Source: Brachionus manjavacas
Lineage: Eukaryota > Rotifera > Eurotatoria > Ploima > Brachionidae
Direction of reading: 5' to 3'
NCBI GenBank assembly: GCA_019054805.1
Contig: JAHQIY010000001.1
Span: 558,001-622,000 of the forward strand
DNA: 64,000 nucleotides
Both the position numbers and the translations under genes were made by a program. Of the stretch, positions 47,941 to 58,326 are shown in pieces (within the stretch, counting starts at the first letter, position 1; each line of letters starts with the position of its first letter). The notes under the pieces were generated by a model that did no database searches, was not told the origin of the DNA, and saw only the letters and a program-made list of their open reading frames with translations.

Positions 47941-48734
47941 TAATTTTTTTTTGACAGTTGCTTTTTTGATGCGACACCGGAAAAATTTGTATAAATATTT
48001 AAAATTTATTTTATTTGATGAAATTTTTCTTATGCTCGAAACAAATATAAAAAATAACAAAATAATTCAAATTAATATTGAATAATAATAATAAAAGTAA
48101 TTTTTAATTTTTTTTAAAAACAAATCAAAAATTAATATCTAAAAGACTTAGAATTGAGGAAATTTAAATCTCTCTCGCCTTCATAATAGCCTCCACAGAT
48201 TTCACATTAGAAGAATATTTTTGTTGCCTAGAACTTGCTAATTCGAATTCTTTGACCAAAAGAATTAATTGGTATCCCTCAAAATTATATCATTTCTTTT
48301 TTTGGGATAAAACTTATTGATTTTAATTTTTTTAATTGCTTTTTAAATATAACCTCGTTTTTGTATCATCATTTATAAGCAATTATAAGGTTTTTTTAAA
48401 TATTATTATTTTATATATTTTTTAAATTTTTTATCGATTGCTTTTTTATTTTAAAACATTTATCTTTTACTTTTTCAGCTTAGATTACAAATTACTCAAA
48501 TCAAGTGTACGATTTTTAGATAAGGTTTAGATAAAACTAAAAGATTCAAATCAATCTTGAACCAAATATAATAAAAATTTCAAATATAATATGTGAAATC
48601 AATAAAATATCTTAAATAAAAAAAAAGGAATGAATAAAAGATATCGATCTATTCATGCGTTTTAAACAGTTTATTAAACTAATGGGAAAAATTAAAACTT
48701 TTTAAATTAAAAATATCTAACTGATCAGATATGT
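47941..48734. other. Spacer before the Ly6 cluster
   Basis: A/T-rich DNA with no coding sequence recognised. On the minus strand an AATAAA at about 48,670 lies some 60 nt after the stop of the two-domain Ly6 gene and is a plausible polyadenylation signal for it. Confidence 0.55.
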
Positions 48735-49582
48735 CTAAATGAAAAATGAAATAATTGGTAAAAATATTAAGATAATTAGTCTTAGTTTTATTTTGGTGGA
48801 AAAATTTGATTTATTGCAGCCGTCAGATTGACAGCATTTTGTTCCACCACTTGCTCCATTTAATGATCCTACAGTTTCAGTGCAGGTATTTTGGCAACTT
48901 TTGATGAATGTTGATACTCCTTGAGCCGAGCTGAAAACAGTCTATAAAATAATCAAATTTTATTTTAAAAAAATGAAATTAAAGACCAAAACAAAAATGA
49001 ATACCTTGCAAAAATTATTGGCACCTGCAAGACAGGTTTGAAGATTTCCAATATCTGAGCCACTGCAGCCATCACAAACATAACATTTAAGTGAATCTTT
49101 TAATTAAAATAAACATTTTTTTATTTAAAAATAATTAATAATAATCTTCTGATTTCCCAAGATTACTTACCTTGATCTATTTGATCCGGCGACTGCTGAT
49201 TACAACCGTCAGTTTGACAACATGTTGTTCCACCACCCCTTCCTAAAAGTGATCTTGTATTAATTTCAATACAAACATTTGTGCAAGTTTTGGTCAATGT
49301 TGATACTCCAAAAAGCGACACAAAAGTATTCTTTTCCAATAAACAAATCAATTAATTAAATTAAAAATTAAAAATACATACTTTGCAATATGTATCCATT
49401 CCTGAAGTACAATTTGTAAGGGTTCCAATATTTGTACCACAATTATTACATTCATAACATTGAAGAGCATTTGTTTGACTAAAGAAACAGCCTAGGAGGA
49501 TAATTTTTAAAAAAATAATCAATACTTTTAAATTCTTACTGAAGATGACAGCTGAAATTGATAAAATAACTAAATATTTCAT
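48735..49582 (-). CDS. Two-domain Ly6/uPAR-type GPI-anchored protein
   Basis: Ly6/uPAR (three-finger) proteins are secreted or GPI-linked at the cell surface; the ligand here is unknown. Exons on the minus strand: 49,582-49,540, 49,491-49,382, 49,330-49,171, 49,096-49,005 and 48,941-48,735; phases agree, 203 aa. Signal peptide MKYLVILSISAVIF..SQTNA (about 23 residues) precedes domain 1, LQCYECNNC...YCK / TCTNVC...TTCCQTDGCN. A linker (QQSPDQIDQD) leads to domain 2, LKCYVCDGC...FCK / SCQNTCTETV...TKCCQSDGCN. Each domain has ten cysteines in the LU pattern and ends in CN. A hydrophobic tail (LRLIILIFLPIISFF) after NKSNFST suggests GPI attachment. Each domain is encoded by two exons split at the same place. 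An in-frame ATG at 49,678 exists, but the signal peptide supports 49,582. Confidence 0.88.
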
Positions 49583-50804
49583 TCTTAATTTATTAAAGTC
49601 ACAATTTCTCTTTTTTTGTATTATCCAGAAATTAAAAGTTATAAATCTTGGAAAAATAAAATCTTTCAATTGAACCATAAGAACTTGATAAATATTTAAA
49701 TTATTTGAGAATTTTTAAATTCTAGAATGATTTAAATTTAATTTTAATTTTTTTAGAATTTTTTTGACTAACGCAAAAAAGCATATTTCATTAATTTAAT
49801 TATTTTAAGACTCATTATCACTCATTTTTAGATAAGACTGATGAATATTTCTGATCAAATGGAACCTGATCAAATTCAAATCAAACCAATATATAAAAAC
49901 ATTGAATAGTATCTGTTTGACTAAAAAAAACTTAAAATGATTTTTTTTAACAATTAATTCTGTCTAACTCAGAAAAAAGACCATACCTAGAATTAGAGCG
50001 GAATAGTCGATAACCTAAAAAATTTAATTTTTGAAAATTTTATAAAGCTCATTTCTTTTAGTTCACTTCTTTTTATATTTTTTTATAGTCCTTGATTTAA
50101 ATAAAGTGTTGCCAAGGACATTGCTGTTAAAAAGGTTTATATCATCTTAAATGTTTTTAATCCAAACTGCCGTAATCAATAATCAAGTTTTTAGTCAATT
50201 TTATTTAAAAGTTACTTGAAAAAAATCGATTTCTAGCAATTAATTTTTTTTAAGTTGGATTGTTGACAAAATAAATGTATCATATCCAAACAAAATAAAA
50301 ATTTAAATTTTCTTTTTAAACTCTAAAATTAAAATAAAACACATAAACTGATTGCACTTTTAAATCAAAAATACCTTAGATGAAATTTTGCTCTAGATTT
50401 ACTTATTAGAATTAAAATAAATTTTAGGCCTAATTATTTTTGAACAACCCTTTAAAAATATTATTTTTTAATTGATTACGACAGTTTTTCAATTTTTTCT
50501 GACTTTTCTTTTACAAGTATTACTAACCAAAAGTATACTGATATTTTAAAATTTCCAATTGATGATTACAAAAAATTCACAAATTTAAAATCAAATGAAC
50601 CAAAGTTTAGTCTAAACTTTAAAAGAATGGAATATCTACGAACACAGTTTCATCCATTTCCTTTATTTCCCTATCTATAACAAGCTCATCATCAGAATCA
50701 CCTTTACTTTCTTCAAAAACCGCTAAGATTTCCGCGCTTATTTCTATTATCAAAAAATAAAATCAAATACATATATATCCAATAATCTTTGAATTTAAAA
50801 ATTT
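49409..50804. repeat. Left arm of a 1.4-kb inverted duplication
   Basis: This segment matches 52,561-53,957 in inverse orientation almost base for base over about 1,396 bp. It contains exon 1, intron 1 and most of exon 2 of the two-domain Ly6 gene plus its upstream region. Its inner end (50,629-50,744) is an inverted piece of the retroelement frame found at 52,152-52,265. Confidence 0.9.
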
Positions 50805-50859
50805 AATTCTCAATATCTGAATAAGCACCAACAAAATTCCACAAACCTTTTAATATGCT

Positions 50860-52290
50860 TGCAGTTAATATCTTGAAATTGAGCACGAACAGTTTTTGAA
50901 ATAGATACGTTGTTGTCTTTACCGATTACCTAACCAAATGTGTTGAAGCTTTTCCTTTAAAAGATATGACAGCAGAGGCAATTCCTAAAGTTTTTATAAA
51001 TGAAATAATTTGTTGAAATTCTTGTCCATCATTCTTGTTACAAGTATATGTAAAATTCTAAAAATAAATAAAGCAAAAGCTGCTCCTTGCAATTCAAAAT
51101 GCGACGGATTAGTTGAAAGATTTAACAAAACACTTTGTCAAAATGCTTGCAGCATACTCAAATTCAAACCAAGCTATTTGGGATCTATACTTTCCTTTAG
51201 TACTCTTCATAATGACAAGTCAGTAAAGCACAAGGAGGATCATTTGTCCATACTGTATGGCAGGGAAGCGAGACTTGGTGAACCATCTAAGTTTATAGAA
51301 AACATACAAGAAAAATGGTTTGAAAATCTCACATATCAAAGCAGGCGGAAATAAATAAGAGATGTTAAGACCAAAAATATAATAAACCACCTAATTTTTT
51401 TAACGCATTTGACCAAATCAGAAATAAACAGCCACCAACAAAAACAGGCTTAAAAAACAAACTTAGAAACGAATTTTGGAGTGAACCATTTAAAATTTTA
51501 GAAGTGCTTTCATATCAGAACATACTGGTGAATTTAAAAGGAAAGGACAAAATCATTAACGTAAACAATCTTAAGAAAAAAGAGCAAAAAATACTAGACC
51601 CCTCAAAAACTGATCTATAAGATTGCGAGGTGAACTTAGTGAACCAGAAAAACCAAAGATCCAACCCCTCATGGAAATTGAATTCGACGACGAACTGATG
51701 AAATCAAGAGATTCAATAATGCCCTTTGATCTGTTTGTTGATAAAGACTGGAATAAACCACAGTTCAGAATGAGCAACAGTAAATTCAACCTCAACCATT
51801 TAATGCCTTTTGAAATCCCTAACAAACCAGATGATGGATCAAAGGAACTCAGGTTTACTTTGTTAAGCATACGCCCGAAATCCATGAAACATTAAGAGTT
51901 TTCCAACGTCCCTTCAAATAAATTTGCGATAGAATTACAACAAAAATGTAGAGTGGCTAAGCAATTACTATCACAAGAATCCTACCAAAAATTAGGAAGG
52001 GTCAAAATGATAAAGGGTATCATATCGATTTATTCGAACAATTGGCAATTCCCGAAGATCTTCAAGACTTAGAAGAAATAAAATTAAATCCTTAAGATTA
52101 TCCTTCCAAAGAATTTCTTGATTTGGAGGCTACCACAAATAAAGTTCAAAAAGAAATAAGCGCGGAAATCTTAGCGGTTTTTGAAGAAAGTAAAGGTGAT
52201 TCTGATGATGAGCTAGTTATAGAAACGCAAATAAAAGAAATGGATGAAACTGTGTTCGTAGATACTGCATGCGACAACGATTTGTGATTG
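50860..52290 (+). pseudogene. Ty3/gypsy-like integrase and 3' pol remnant
   Basis: In shifting frames: RYVVVFTDYLTKCVEAFPLKD (50,900; the catalytic-core DYLTKW.EA.P block), then around 51,100 CDGLVERFNKTL (with the conserved Glu), then a VLF / LLYGREARL-like block near 51,260, then NEFWSEPFKILEVLS and VNNLKK (51,470-51,580; the C-terminal GPF/chromo-like region). A separate acidic tail frame ends at 52,287. Numerous stops and frameshifts make it non-functional. No LTRs were identified. It fills the centre of the 1.4-kb inverted duplication. Confidence 0.7.
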
Positions 52291-52560
52291 TTTTTATTTT
52301 TATTTTTATACTGTTTTTTTCTTTTTATTTTATCTACTACTATTTTTCTTTATTTTTAAAATTAAAAAAAAAAAATGTATTTTTTTTTCTCGCAAAGAAG
52401 AACGTGTAAACACAACACAACAACAACAGCACAAAGAAAGAATTTTAAAATAAAAGGAAAATTTTTTAATTTTTTAATTTTTCTTCCTAAAATTATTAAA
52501 TTTTAGGAAAAAAATTTATTTGTCTAAATTAAAAAATATACAAAACTCTTCTTTCTAATA

Positions 52561-53957
52561 AAATTTTTAAATTCAAAGATTATTGGATATATATGTATTT
52601 GATTTTATTTTTTGATAATAGAAATAAGCGCGGAAATCTTAGCGGTTTTTGAAGAAAGTAAAGGTGATTCTGATGATGAGCTTGTTATAGATAGGGAAAT
52701 AAAGGAAATGGATGAAACTGTGTTCGTAGATATTCCATTCTTTTAAAGTTTAGACTAAACTTTGGTTCATTTAATTTTAAATTTGTGAATTTTTTTGTAA
52801 TCATCAATTGGAAATTTTAAAATATCAGTATACTTTTGGTTAGTAATACTTGTAAAAGAAAAGTCAGAAAAAATTGAAAAACTGTCGTAATCAATTAAAA
52901 AATAATATTTTTTAAAGGGTTGTTCAAAAATAATTAGGCCTAAAATTTATTTTAATTCTAATAAGTAAATCTAGAGCAAAATTTCATCTAAGGTATTTTT
53001 GATTTAAAAGTGCAATCAGTTTATGTGTTTTATTTTAATTTTAGAGTTTAAAAAGAAAATTTAAATTTTTATTTTGTTTGGATATGATACATTTATTTTG
53101 TCAACAATCCAACTTAAAAAAAATTAATTGCTAGAAATCGATTTTTTTCAAGTAACTTTTAAATAAAATTGACTAAAAACTTGATTATTGATTACGGCAG
53201 TTTGGATTAAAAACATTTAAGATGATATAAACCTTTTTAACAGCAATGTCCTTGGCAACACTTTATTTAAATCAAGGACTATAAAAAAATATAAAAAGAA
53301 GTGAACTAAAAGAAATGAGCTTTATAAAATTTTCAAAAATTAAATTTTTTAGGTTATCGACTATTCCGCTCTAATTCTAGGTATGGTCTTTTTTCTGAGT
53401 TAGACAGAATTAATTGTTAAAAAAAATCATTTTAAGTTTTTTTTAGTCAAACAGATACTATTCAATGTTTTTATATATTGGTTTGATTTGAATTTGATCA
53501 GGTTCCATTTGATCAGAAATATTCATCAGTCTTATCTAAAAATGAGTGATAATGAGTCTTAAAATAATTAAATTAATGAAATATGCTTTTTTGCGTTAGT
53601 CAAAAAAATTCTAAAAAATTAAAATTAAATTTAAATCATTCTAGAATTTAAAAATTCTCAAATAATTTAAATATTTATCAAGTTCTTATGGTTCAATTGA
53701 AAGATTTTATTTTTCCAAGATTTATAACTTTTAATTTCTGGATAATACAAAAAAAGAGAAATTGTGACTTTAATAAATTAAGAATGAAATATTTAGTTAT
53801 TTTATCAATTTCAGCTGTCATCTTCAGTAAGAATTTAAAAGTATTGATTATTTTTTTAAAAATTATCCTCCTAGGCTGTTTCTTTAGTCAAACAAATGCT
53901 CTTCAATGTTATGAATGTAATAATTGTGGTACAAATATTGGAACCCTTACAAATTGT
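52561..53957. repeat. Right arm of the 1.4-kb inverted duplication
   Basis: Inverse of 49,409-50,804. Begins with a 60-bp A/T block, then 116 bp (52,621-52,736) duplicating the end of the retroelement frame at 52,152-52,265 in direct orientation, then Ly6 upstream DNA and the first Ly6 exons. It breaks off within Ly6 exon 2 after CTTACAAATTGT. Confidence 0.9.
53784..53957 (+). pseudogene. Truncated inverted copy of the Ly6 gene
   Basis: Exon 1 (53,784-53,826), intron 1 and exon 2 up to the codon for the fourth cysteine (53,875-53,957) are nearly identical to the gene at 49,582. The frame then runs into unrelated A/T DNA (FSVYVFFFNF then stop). It retains the signal peptide coding and LQCYECNNC but lacks the rest of the domain, so it cannot give a folded Ly6 protein. 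Confidence 0.88.
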
Positions 53958-54146
53958 TTTTCAGTTTATGTGTTTTTTTTTAATTTTAGAGTTTAAAAAG
54001 AAAATTTAAATTTTATTTTTGTTTGGAAATGATACATTTATTTTGTCAACAATCCAACTTAAAGAAAATTAATTGCTAGAAATCGATTTTTTTCAAGTAA
54101 TTTTTAAATAAAATTGACTAAAATCTTGATTATTACTAACGCAGTT
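53958..54146 (+). repeat. Direct copy of part of the inverted-repeat arm
   Basis: From TTTCAGTTTATGTG to TTGACTAAAATCTTGATTATT this repeats 53,016-53,200 of the adjacent arm in the same orientation with few differences. The block therefore exists three times, counting the inverted copy near 50,150-50,350. It starts exactly where the Ly6 copy is broken. Confidence 0.8.
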
Positions 54147-54149
54147 TTT

Positions 54150-54694
54150 CACCAACTTTCTTTCTACAATAAAGTCCTGAAATCTCGGCCCTTGTCTTTG
54201 TCCATTCGAAGAATCTTTTTTGAATATAATGGGATTGTACTAGTTGATCTTCCTTAACGATTTTAAACTTTTGAATTTAGTCGCCTCTGGTTCTTCTTAC
54301 CTCGAGCGTTTGTAGATTAAATTTTTCAAGTCTTTGAGTTTATCCTTCATCTCTTAATTGTGGGATAAGCTTTGTAGCTCTTTGCTTGACAGATTTGATG
54401 CTGTAAATGTCTTTTTTTTAGAATTGGCATAGACTCTTGAACTCCATGTTCGAGCCGTTTCCTAACGAACGTTTTGAATAGTTTTGATATTGTCACTGCG
54501 TTATGATATTTTAATGTTCTTCTTATTAAACCGACGGTAAAATTTGCCTTGTTAACGAACGAGCAAAAGTGAGTAGACCATTTTAGATTTTTGGAGATGA
54601 AAATACCTAAATCGCGCTCTCCATCAGTGTCTGATACTCCTTTGTCGTTTAGAATTAAATTGTGACAGGGATTTTCACCACCAAAGTGGAACAT
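54150..54694 (-). pseudogene. CR1-like reverse transcriptase C-terminal fragment
   Basis: On the minus strand: MFHFGGENPCHNLILND, GERDLGIFISKNLKWSTHF, NKANFTVGLIRRTLKYHN, LFKTFVRKRLEHGVQ. After frameshifts come LKDLKNLNLQTLEVRRTRGD and FFEWTKTRAEISGLY. The order of blocks matches CR1/L2 ORF2 downstream of the FADD box. The fragment abuts the duplicated arm segment at 54,146. Confidence 0.75.
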
Positions 54695-54699
54695 TTATC

Positions 54700-56002
54700 T
54701 TCATTCAGCGAAATCTGCAAAAATTCAATAATTTTTTCTGTTTATTTTAGAAAAGAATTTTCAAAAAATACAATATTTTTAAATTTTAAATATAGTACTG
54801 ATTTGATATGAAGTTTTTTATAATTTTTATGGAATTGAGAACTTTTGGGACTAGATTAAAATAGCATGAATCAAAATGGCATAAAAAAATTTTTTTTTAA
54901 TCAAAATAGCATAAAAAAAATTTAAAAATTGTACAAAAATTTTTTGATAATTATGATTTTATTTCTGATAAATACAAGATAGATACACAATAAATGAATG
55001 TAAATTTGATAAACTAAAACAAAAAATAAAAGAAATTAGTCAATTTTTAACAATAAAGAAATAGATTTTACGAATTCAATATGAATCGAATCCAAATTTC
55101 TTACGTTTCTTGTACCCTTTCTTTCCCGATCATTATCGACCGTAATCGACCGTGACGAGTAACTTTTGAGCATTGAAATTTTTGTATTATTCTAAATATT
55201 ATTTTCTGAGAATAAGCTAAGCCTTGAAGAAGAGAGGTCTAAATTAGATCAACAGTACTGATTTTTTAAGAGGAAATTTAACTATAAATTTCGTAAAAAT
55301 TACGATGATTTTGTAATTCAACGTTAAATAACGTTTTTTTACGCAAAATAACATATTTTCAAAAATGCCAATAAAAGGCGAGATTTAGGCTATTTTTTAA
55401 ATTTTTTCTATTGAAAATATGATTTTAGATTATTTCGATTAAAATTATGTAACTTTACACAAAATAAGGTAAAAGTATTTTTTTTTAAATGCTAAAATTT
55501 GGTAAAAAATTGTCAAATAAAATAAAAATTTGTCAAAGTTTAATTTATAAAATTTTGAAAAACAGGGTACAGCTTCGAGTTGTGATGAAAGATGATCGTC
55601 TCCAAAAGCATATTTCTCAAAATTAATGTAATTGAATCGCACACGAAGCCCTTTATTAATATACAAATTTAAAATATTGAAAATAGCATATTTTACTAAA
55701 AAAACTCATTACCAATTTTTAAATGGCATATAATTATTACCTGTTTTTATTAAGCCGCCTCATGGTCCCCCATGACCACCCATCATAGGGGTCAATTTCG
55801 ATATTTTGGACGATGAAACATCCAAAAGATAATTTTAACCTTTTCTGGGTAATCGAGGACCTTCTATAAGAATATCTGCAAAATTTCAAGCGTCTGTGTT
55901 GCGTTTTTCACGAGATATTGCTAAAAAACCATTTTTATCTCTTTCTTAAGTTTAAAGCGTTATAACTCCTGAACCGAATTATCAGATGGTTTGATTAATA
56001 CA
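54700..56002. other. Intergenic DNA with two odd patches
   Basis: At 54,860-54,920 AAAATGGCATAAAAAAATTT-like words repeat. At 55,745-55,990 a less A/T-rich stretch (GCCGCCTCATGGTCCCCCATG, CATAGGGGTC, CTTTCTGGGTAATCGAGG-like words, TAACTCCTGAACCG) runs up to the fold-back repeat. It has no open frame and looks like the non-coding part of a transposon. Confidence 0.4.
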
Positions 56003-56261
56003 TCATTTTGTAGAGAATTAAATTTAGAAGAAATTTTTCGAGACACTTTTTTAATATTGAGTTTAATTTTTAATTAAGATTCAGTTGAAAAAAAACGAAT
56101 TTTTAAATAATGATTTATTTAAAAAGAAAATACTAAAAGCCTCTCTTTTTAATGCTTAAAAGCTCAAAATAAAAAATATTAAAAATTAATCACCAGTCCA
56201 CACTATCATAGTTATTTTTATCAAGTAGATCTATTCTTCTATGACTTTTTATTTTATCACT
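56003..56261. repeat. Left arm of a fold-back repeat
   Basis: It matches 56,571-56,820 in inverse orientation, from TCATTTTGTAGAG at the outer end to TTTTATTTTATCACT at the inner end, with small indels. It holds the inverse of the last 24 codons of the ORF at 56,364 plus about 180 bp beyond it. Confidence 0.85.
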
Positions 56262-56318
56262 CTTAAATTGTATAAACTTATTCTAAATTTTCAATATCTT
56301 AAAAAAGCAAATTTCAAA

Positions 56319-56642
56319 ATGACTAAAGTAACAAAAAACAAGAAAAATAGAGCGAAAAATTAAATGAAAAATTTCCATAAAGCCAAAAATCTAATTATTG
56401 GAAAACAATTGGTTTTAAATAAGCATGGTATCATTCATTCCACTGACAATGATAAAAATCAAGAACTTTTTTCGACTGAAGAACTTGATTTTTCTCATCT
56501 AGATATTGTTTTGGAAAGTTTACGTTCAGATAATTGGAATCATTTAATCGAACGAAAACACTTTAATATTAGTGATAAAATAAAAAGTCATAGAAGAATA
56601 GGTCTACTTGATAAAAATAACTCTGATAGTGTGGACTGGTGA
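56319..56642 (+). CDS. Unrecognised short ORF inside the fold-back repeat, copy 1
   Basis: From the ATG at 56,319 the frame reads MTKVTKNKKNRAKN, meets a TAA at 56,361, and reopens at once with ATG for 92 codons (MKNFHKAKNLIIGKQLVLNK, HGIIHSTDNDKNQEL, FSTEELDFSHLDIVLESLRS, LLDKNNSDSVDW, stop). The copy at 60.5-60.8 kb has a sense codon at that position but a different stop earlier. The ancestral product was probably about 107 aa: basic N-terminus, acidic C-terminus. I do not recognise the family. It may be a transposon protein or a captured/retrocopied host gene. The last part lies within the right fold-back arm. Confidence 0.5.
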
Positions 56643-56820
56643 TTAATTTTTAATTTTTTTTATTTTGAGCTTTTAAGCGAGGCTTTTTAGTATTTTCTTT
56701 TAAAATAAATCATTACTTAAAAATTCTTTTTTTTTCAACTGAATCTTAATTAAAAATTAAACTCATTATTAAAAAATTGTCTCGAAAAATTTCTTCTAAA
56801 TTTAATTCTCTACAAAATGA
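56571..56820. repeat. Right arm of the fold-back repeat
   Basis: Inverse partner of 56,003-56,261; see that entry. Includes the ORF stop at 56,640-56,642 and about 180 bp of downstream sequence. Confidence 0.85.
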
Positions 56821-56836
56821 CTTTTCGTAGATATTT

Positions 56837-57049
56837 TTACATTATTTTTATAATTTTACATCGCCATAATTGTCGTTCAATCATCCTTCCAAAATAAATT
56901 GTCATTCCAATTGCTCTATAATCAGATGTATCTTGTAATTGGGTTGATTTTTTAGCTATCATAATTATGCTTAAAGTTTCCCAAGCTATTGGAATCCTGC
57001 CTTGTTCAATACTAGGAATAAAGAGATAGATTATATCGTTTATTGTCAA
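56837..57049 (-). pseudogene. Non-LTR reverse transcriptase fragment
   Basis: DIIYLFIPSIEQGRIPIAWE, IIMIAKKSTQLQDTSDYRAI, GMTIYFGRMIERQL corresponds to the LF..S...G..P..WK.A.I..I.KK......YRPI....C..K..ER block at the start of RT domains. It is closely similar in layout to the block at 46,785-46,970 on the other strand. It lies next to the fold-back arm. Confidence 0.75.
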
Positions 57050-57279
57050 AAAGAAGATAGTTAGTTAATATTTTTAGTTAAATTTAATCAAATTAGTTTA
57101 AGTTTTATTAAATGAATGAAGTTTTAAATAAATAATTGATTTTTTAAGTTGATATTTTTATTAATTTTTTGTAAGAACCAAAAACTCTTTGTTGAATTAA
57201 ATAGTGATTTTATCACTATTTTTGTGGAAAGCTTTACTGACGTCCAATTTTAAATACTAAAATCCAACAAAGTATATGT

Positions 57280-57425
57280 CTTCTTTTAATAAATGTCTTT
57301 AACTCTGGTTTCAAATTATTTTAGCCTATTTTACTTTATTTTGATTTTTTATTTTATAATTTACTCCGAAAAAGGTTTACCTCGGTAAGAAAACAAATTA
57401 AAAAAAATAATAACAAAAAGCAGCA
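57280..57425 (+). mobile_element. Non-LTR 3' UTR fragment
   Basis: AACTCTGGTTTCAAATTATT, TTAGCCTATTTTACTTTATT, then TTACTCCGAAAAAGGTTTAC and CTCGGTAAGAAAACAAATT. Same arrangement as the 20.4-kb copy; the hairpin is degraded. Confidence 0.45.
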
Positions 57426-57846
57426 TACTTTTTTGCATCTTTTTTTACTCAAAAAAATTTCTTATGTTAAAAAAGACAAAAATTAAGTATCAATAAGATT
57501 TAAATTGATTATTGATTTGATTTACTTAAAAAAATTAAAACAAAAATTTAAATGTATAACTAAGTATGTTGCACCATGTTGTAGTATTTTTTTTTTAAAC
57601 AAAAAATTTTAGTTCAATTTGTATTTGAAATTCATAACGCCTAGTCTCTGTCTCTTTTGACTTTTTTAAATATTTTTGTGTTCAAAAGGAAGATCCAAAA
57701 TAATTTTTTTTCTGAAAATATTTGTCGGCATTTATTATTTCTAAGATTCAAATTGAGATTTGGATTAAAAAAAAATTTTCTTAATAATTTTATTGCTGCA
57801 AACTTTTGAGAATTTTCTTTAAAATTAAGGTTTTGATTTTAATTGA

Positions 57847-58326
57847 TTACACAACAAATTTATCAGCTTGTAAAAACAAAGCAATAATTGCTAAAAAGGC
57901 TAAAATAAAGAATCCTGCTTTTGTTTGCACTGATACATTTGAACTGTTGCAGCTGTCAGTTTGACAACATGTTGTTCCACCACCGCTTCCCAAAAGCGAT
58001 CCTGTATTAGTTTCAGTACAAACACTTGTACAAGCTTTGTTCACTGTTGATACTCCAAGAAGCGACACAAAAGTATTCTTTTTAAATAAACAAATCAATT
58101 AATTAAACTAAAAATTAAAAATAAATACCATGCAATATGTTTCCGATGAAGTACAATTTGTAAGGGTCCCAATATTTGTACCACAATTAGTACATTCATA
58201 ACATTGAAGAGCATTTGTTTGACTAAAGAAACAGCCTAGAAAGATAATATTTAAAAAATTAATCAATAATTTTAAATTCTTACTGAAGATGACAGCTGAA
58301 ATTGATAAAATAACTAAATATTTCAT
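57847..58326 (-). CDS. Single-domain Ly6/uPAR-type GPI-anchored protein
   Basis: Exons on the minus strand: 58,326-58,284, 58,235-58,129 and 58,077-57,847; phases agree, 126 aa. Signal peptide MKYLVILSISAVIF..SQTNA, then one Ly6 domain with ten cysteines (LQCYECTNC, TNC, YC, ACTSVC, TTCCQTDSCN, about residues 24-98). A Ser-rich stem (SSNVSVQTKA) and a hydrophobic tail FFILAFLAIIALFLQADKFVV are typical of a GPI signal. It is a close paralogue of domain 1 of the gene at 48,735-49,582, with identical exon boundaries. An AATAAA lies about 50 nt after the stop. All key residues are intact, so it is probably functional. Confidence 0.9.

Noticed and set aside
52370-52440. Possible LTR or primer-binding site after the gypsy-like frame (CAACAACAACAGCAC patch)
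   Set aside because: No matching upstream repeat and no TG..CA boundaries were found.
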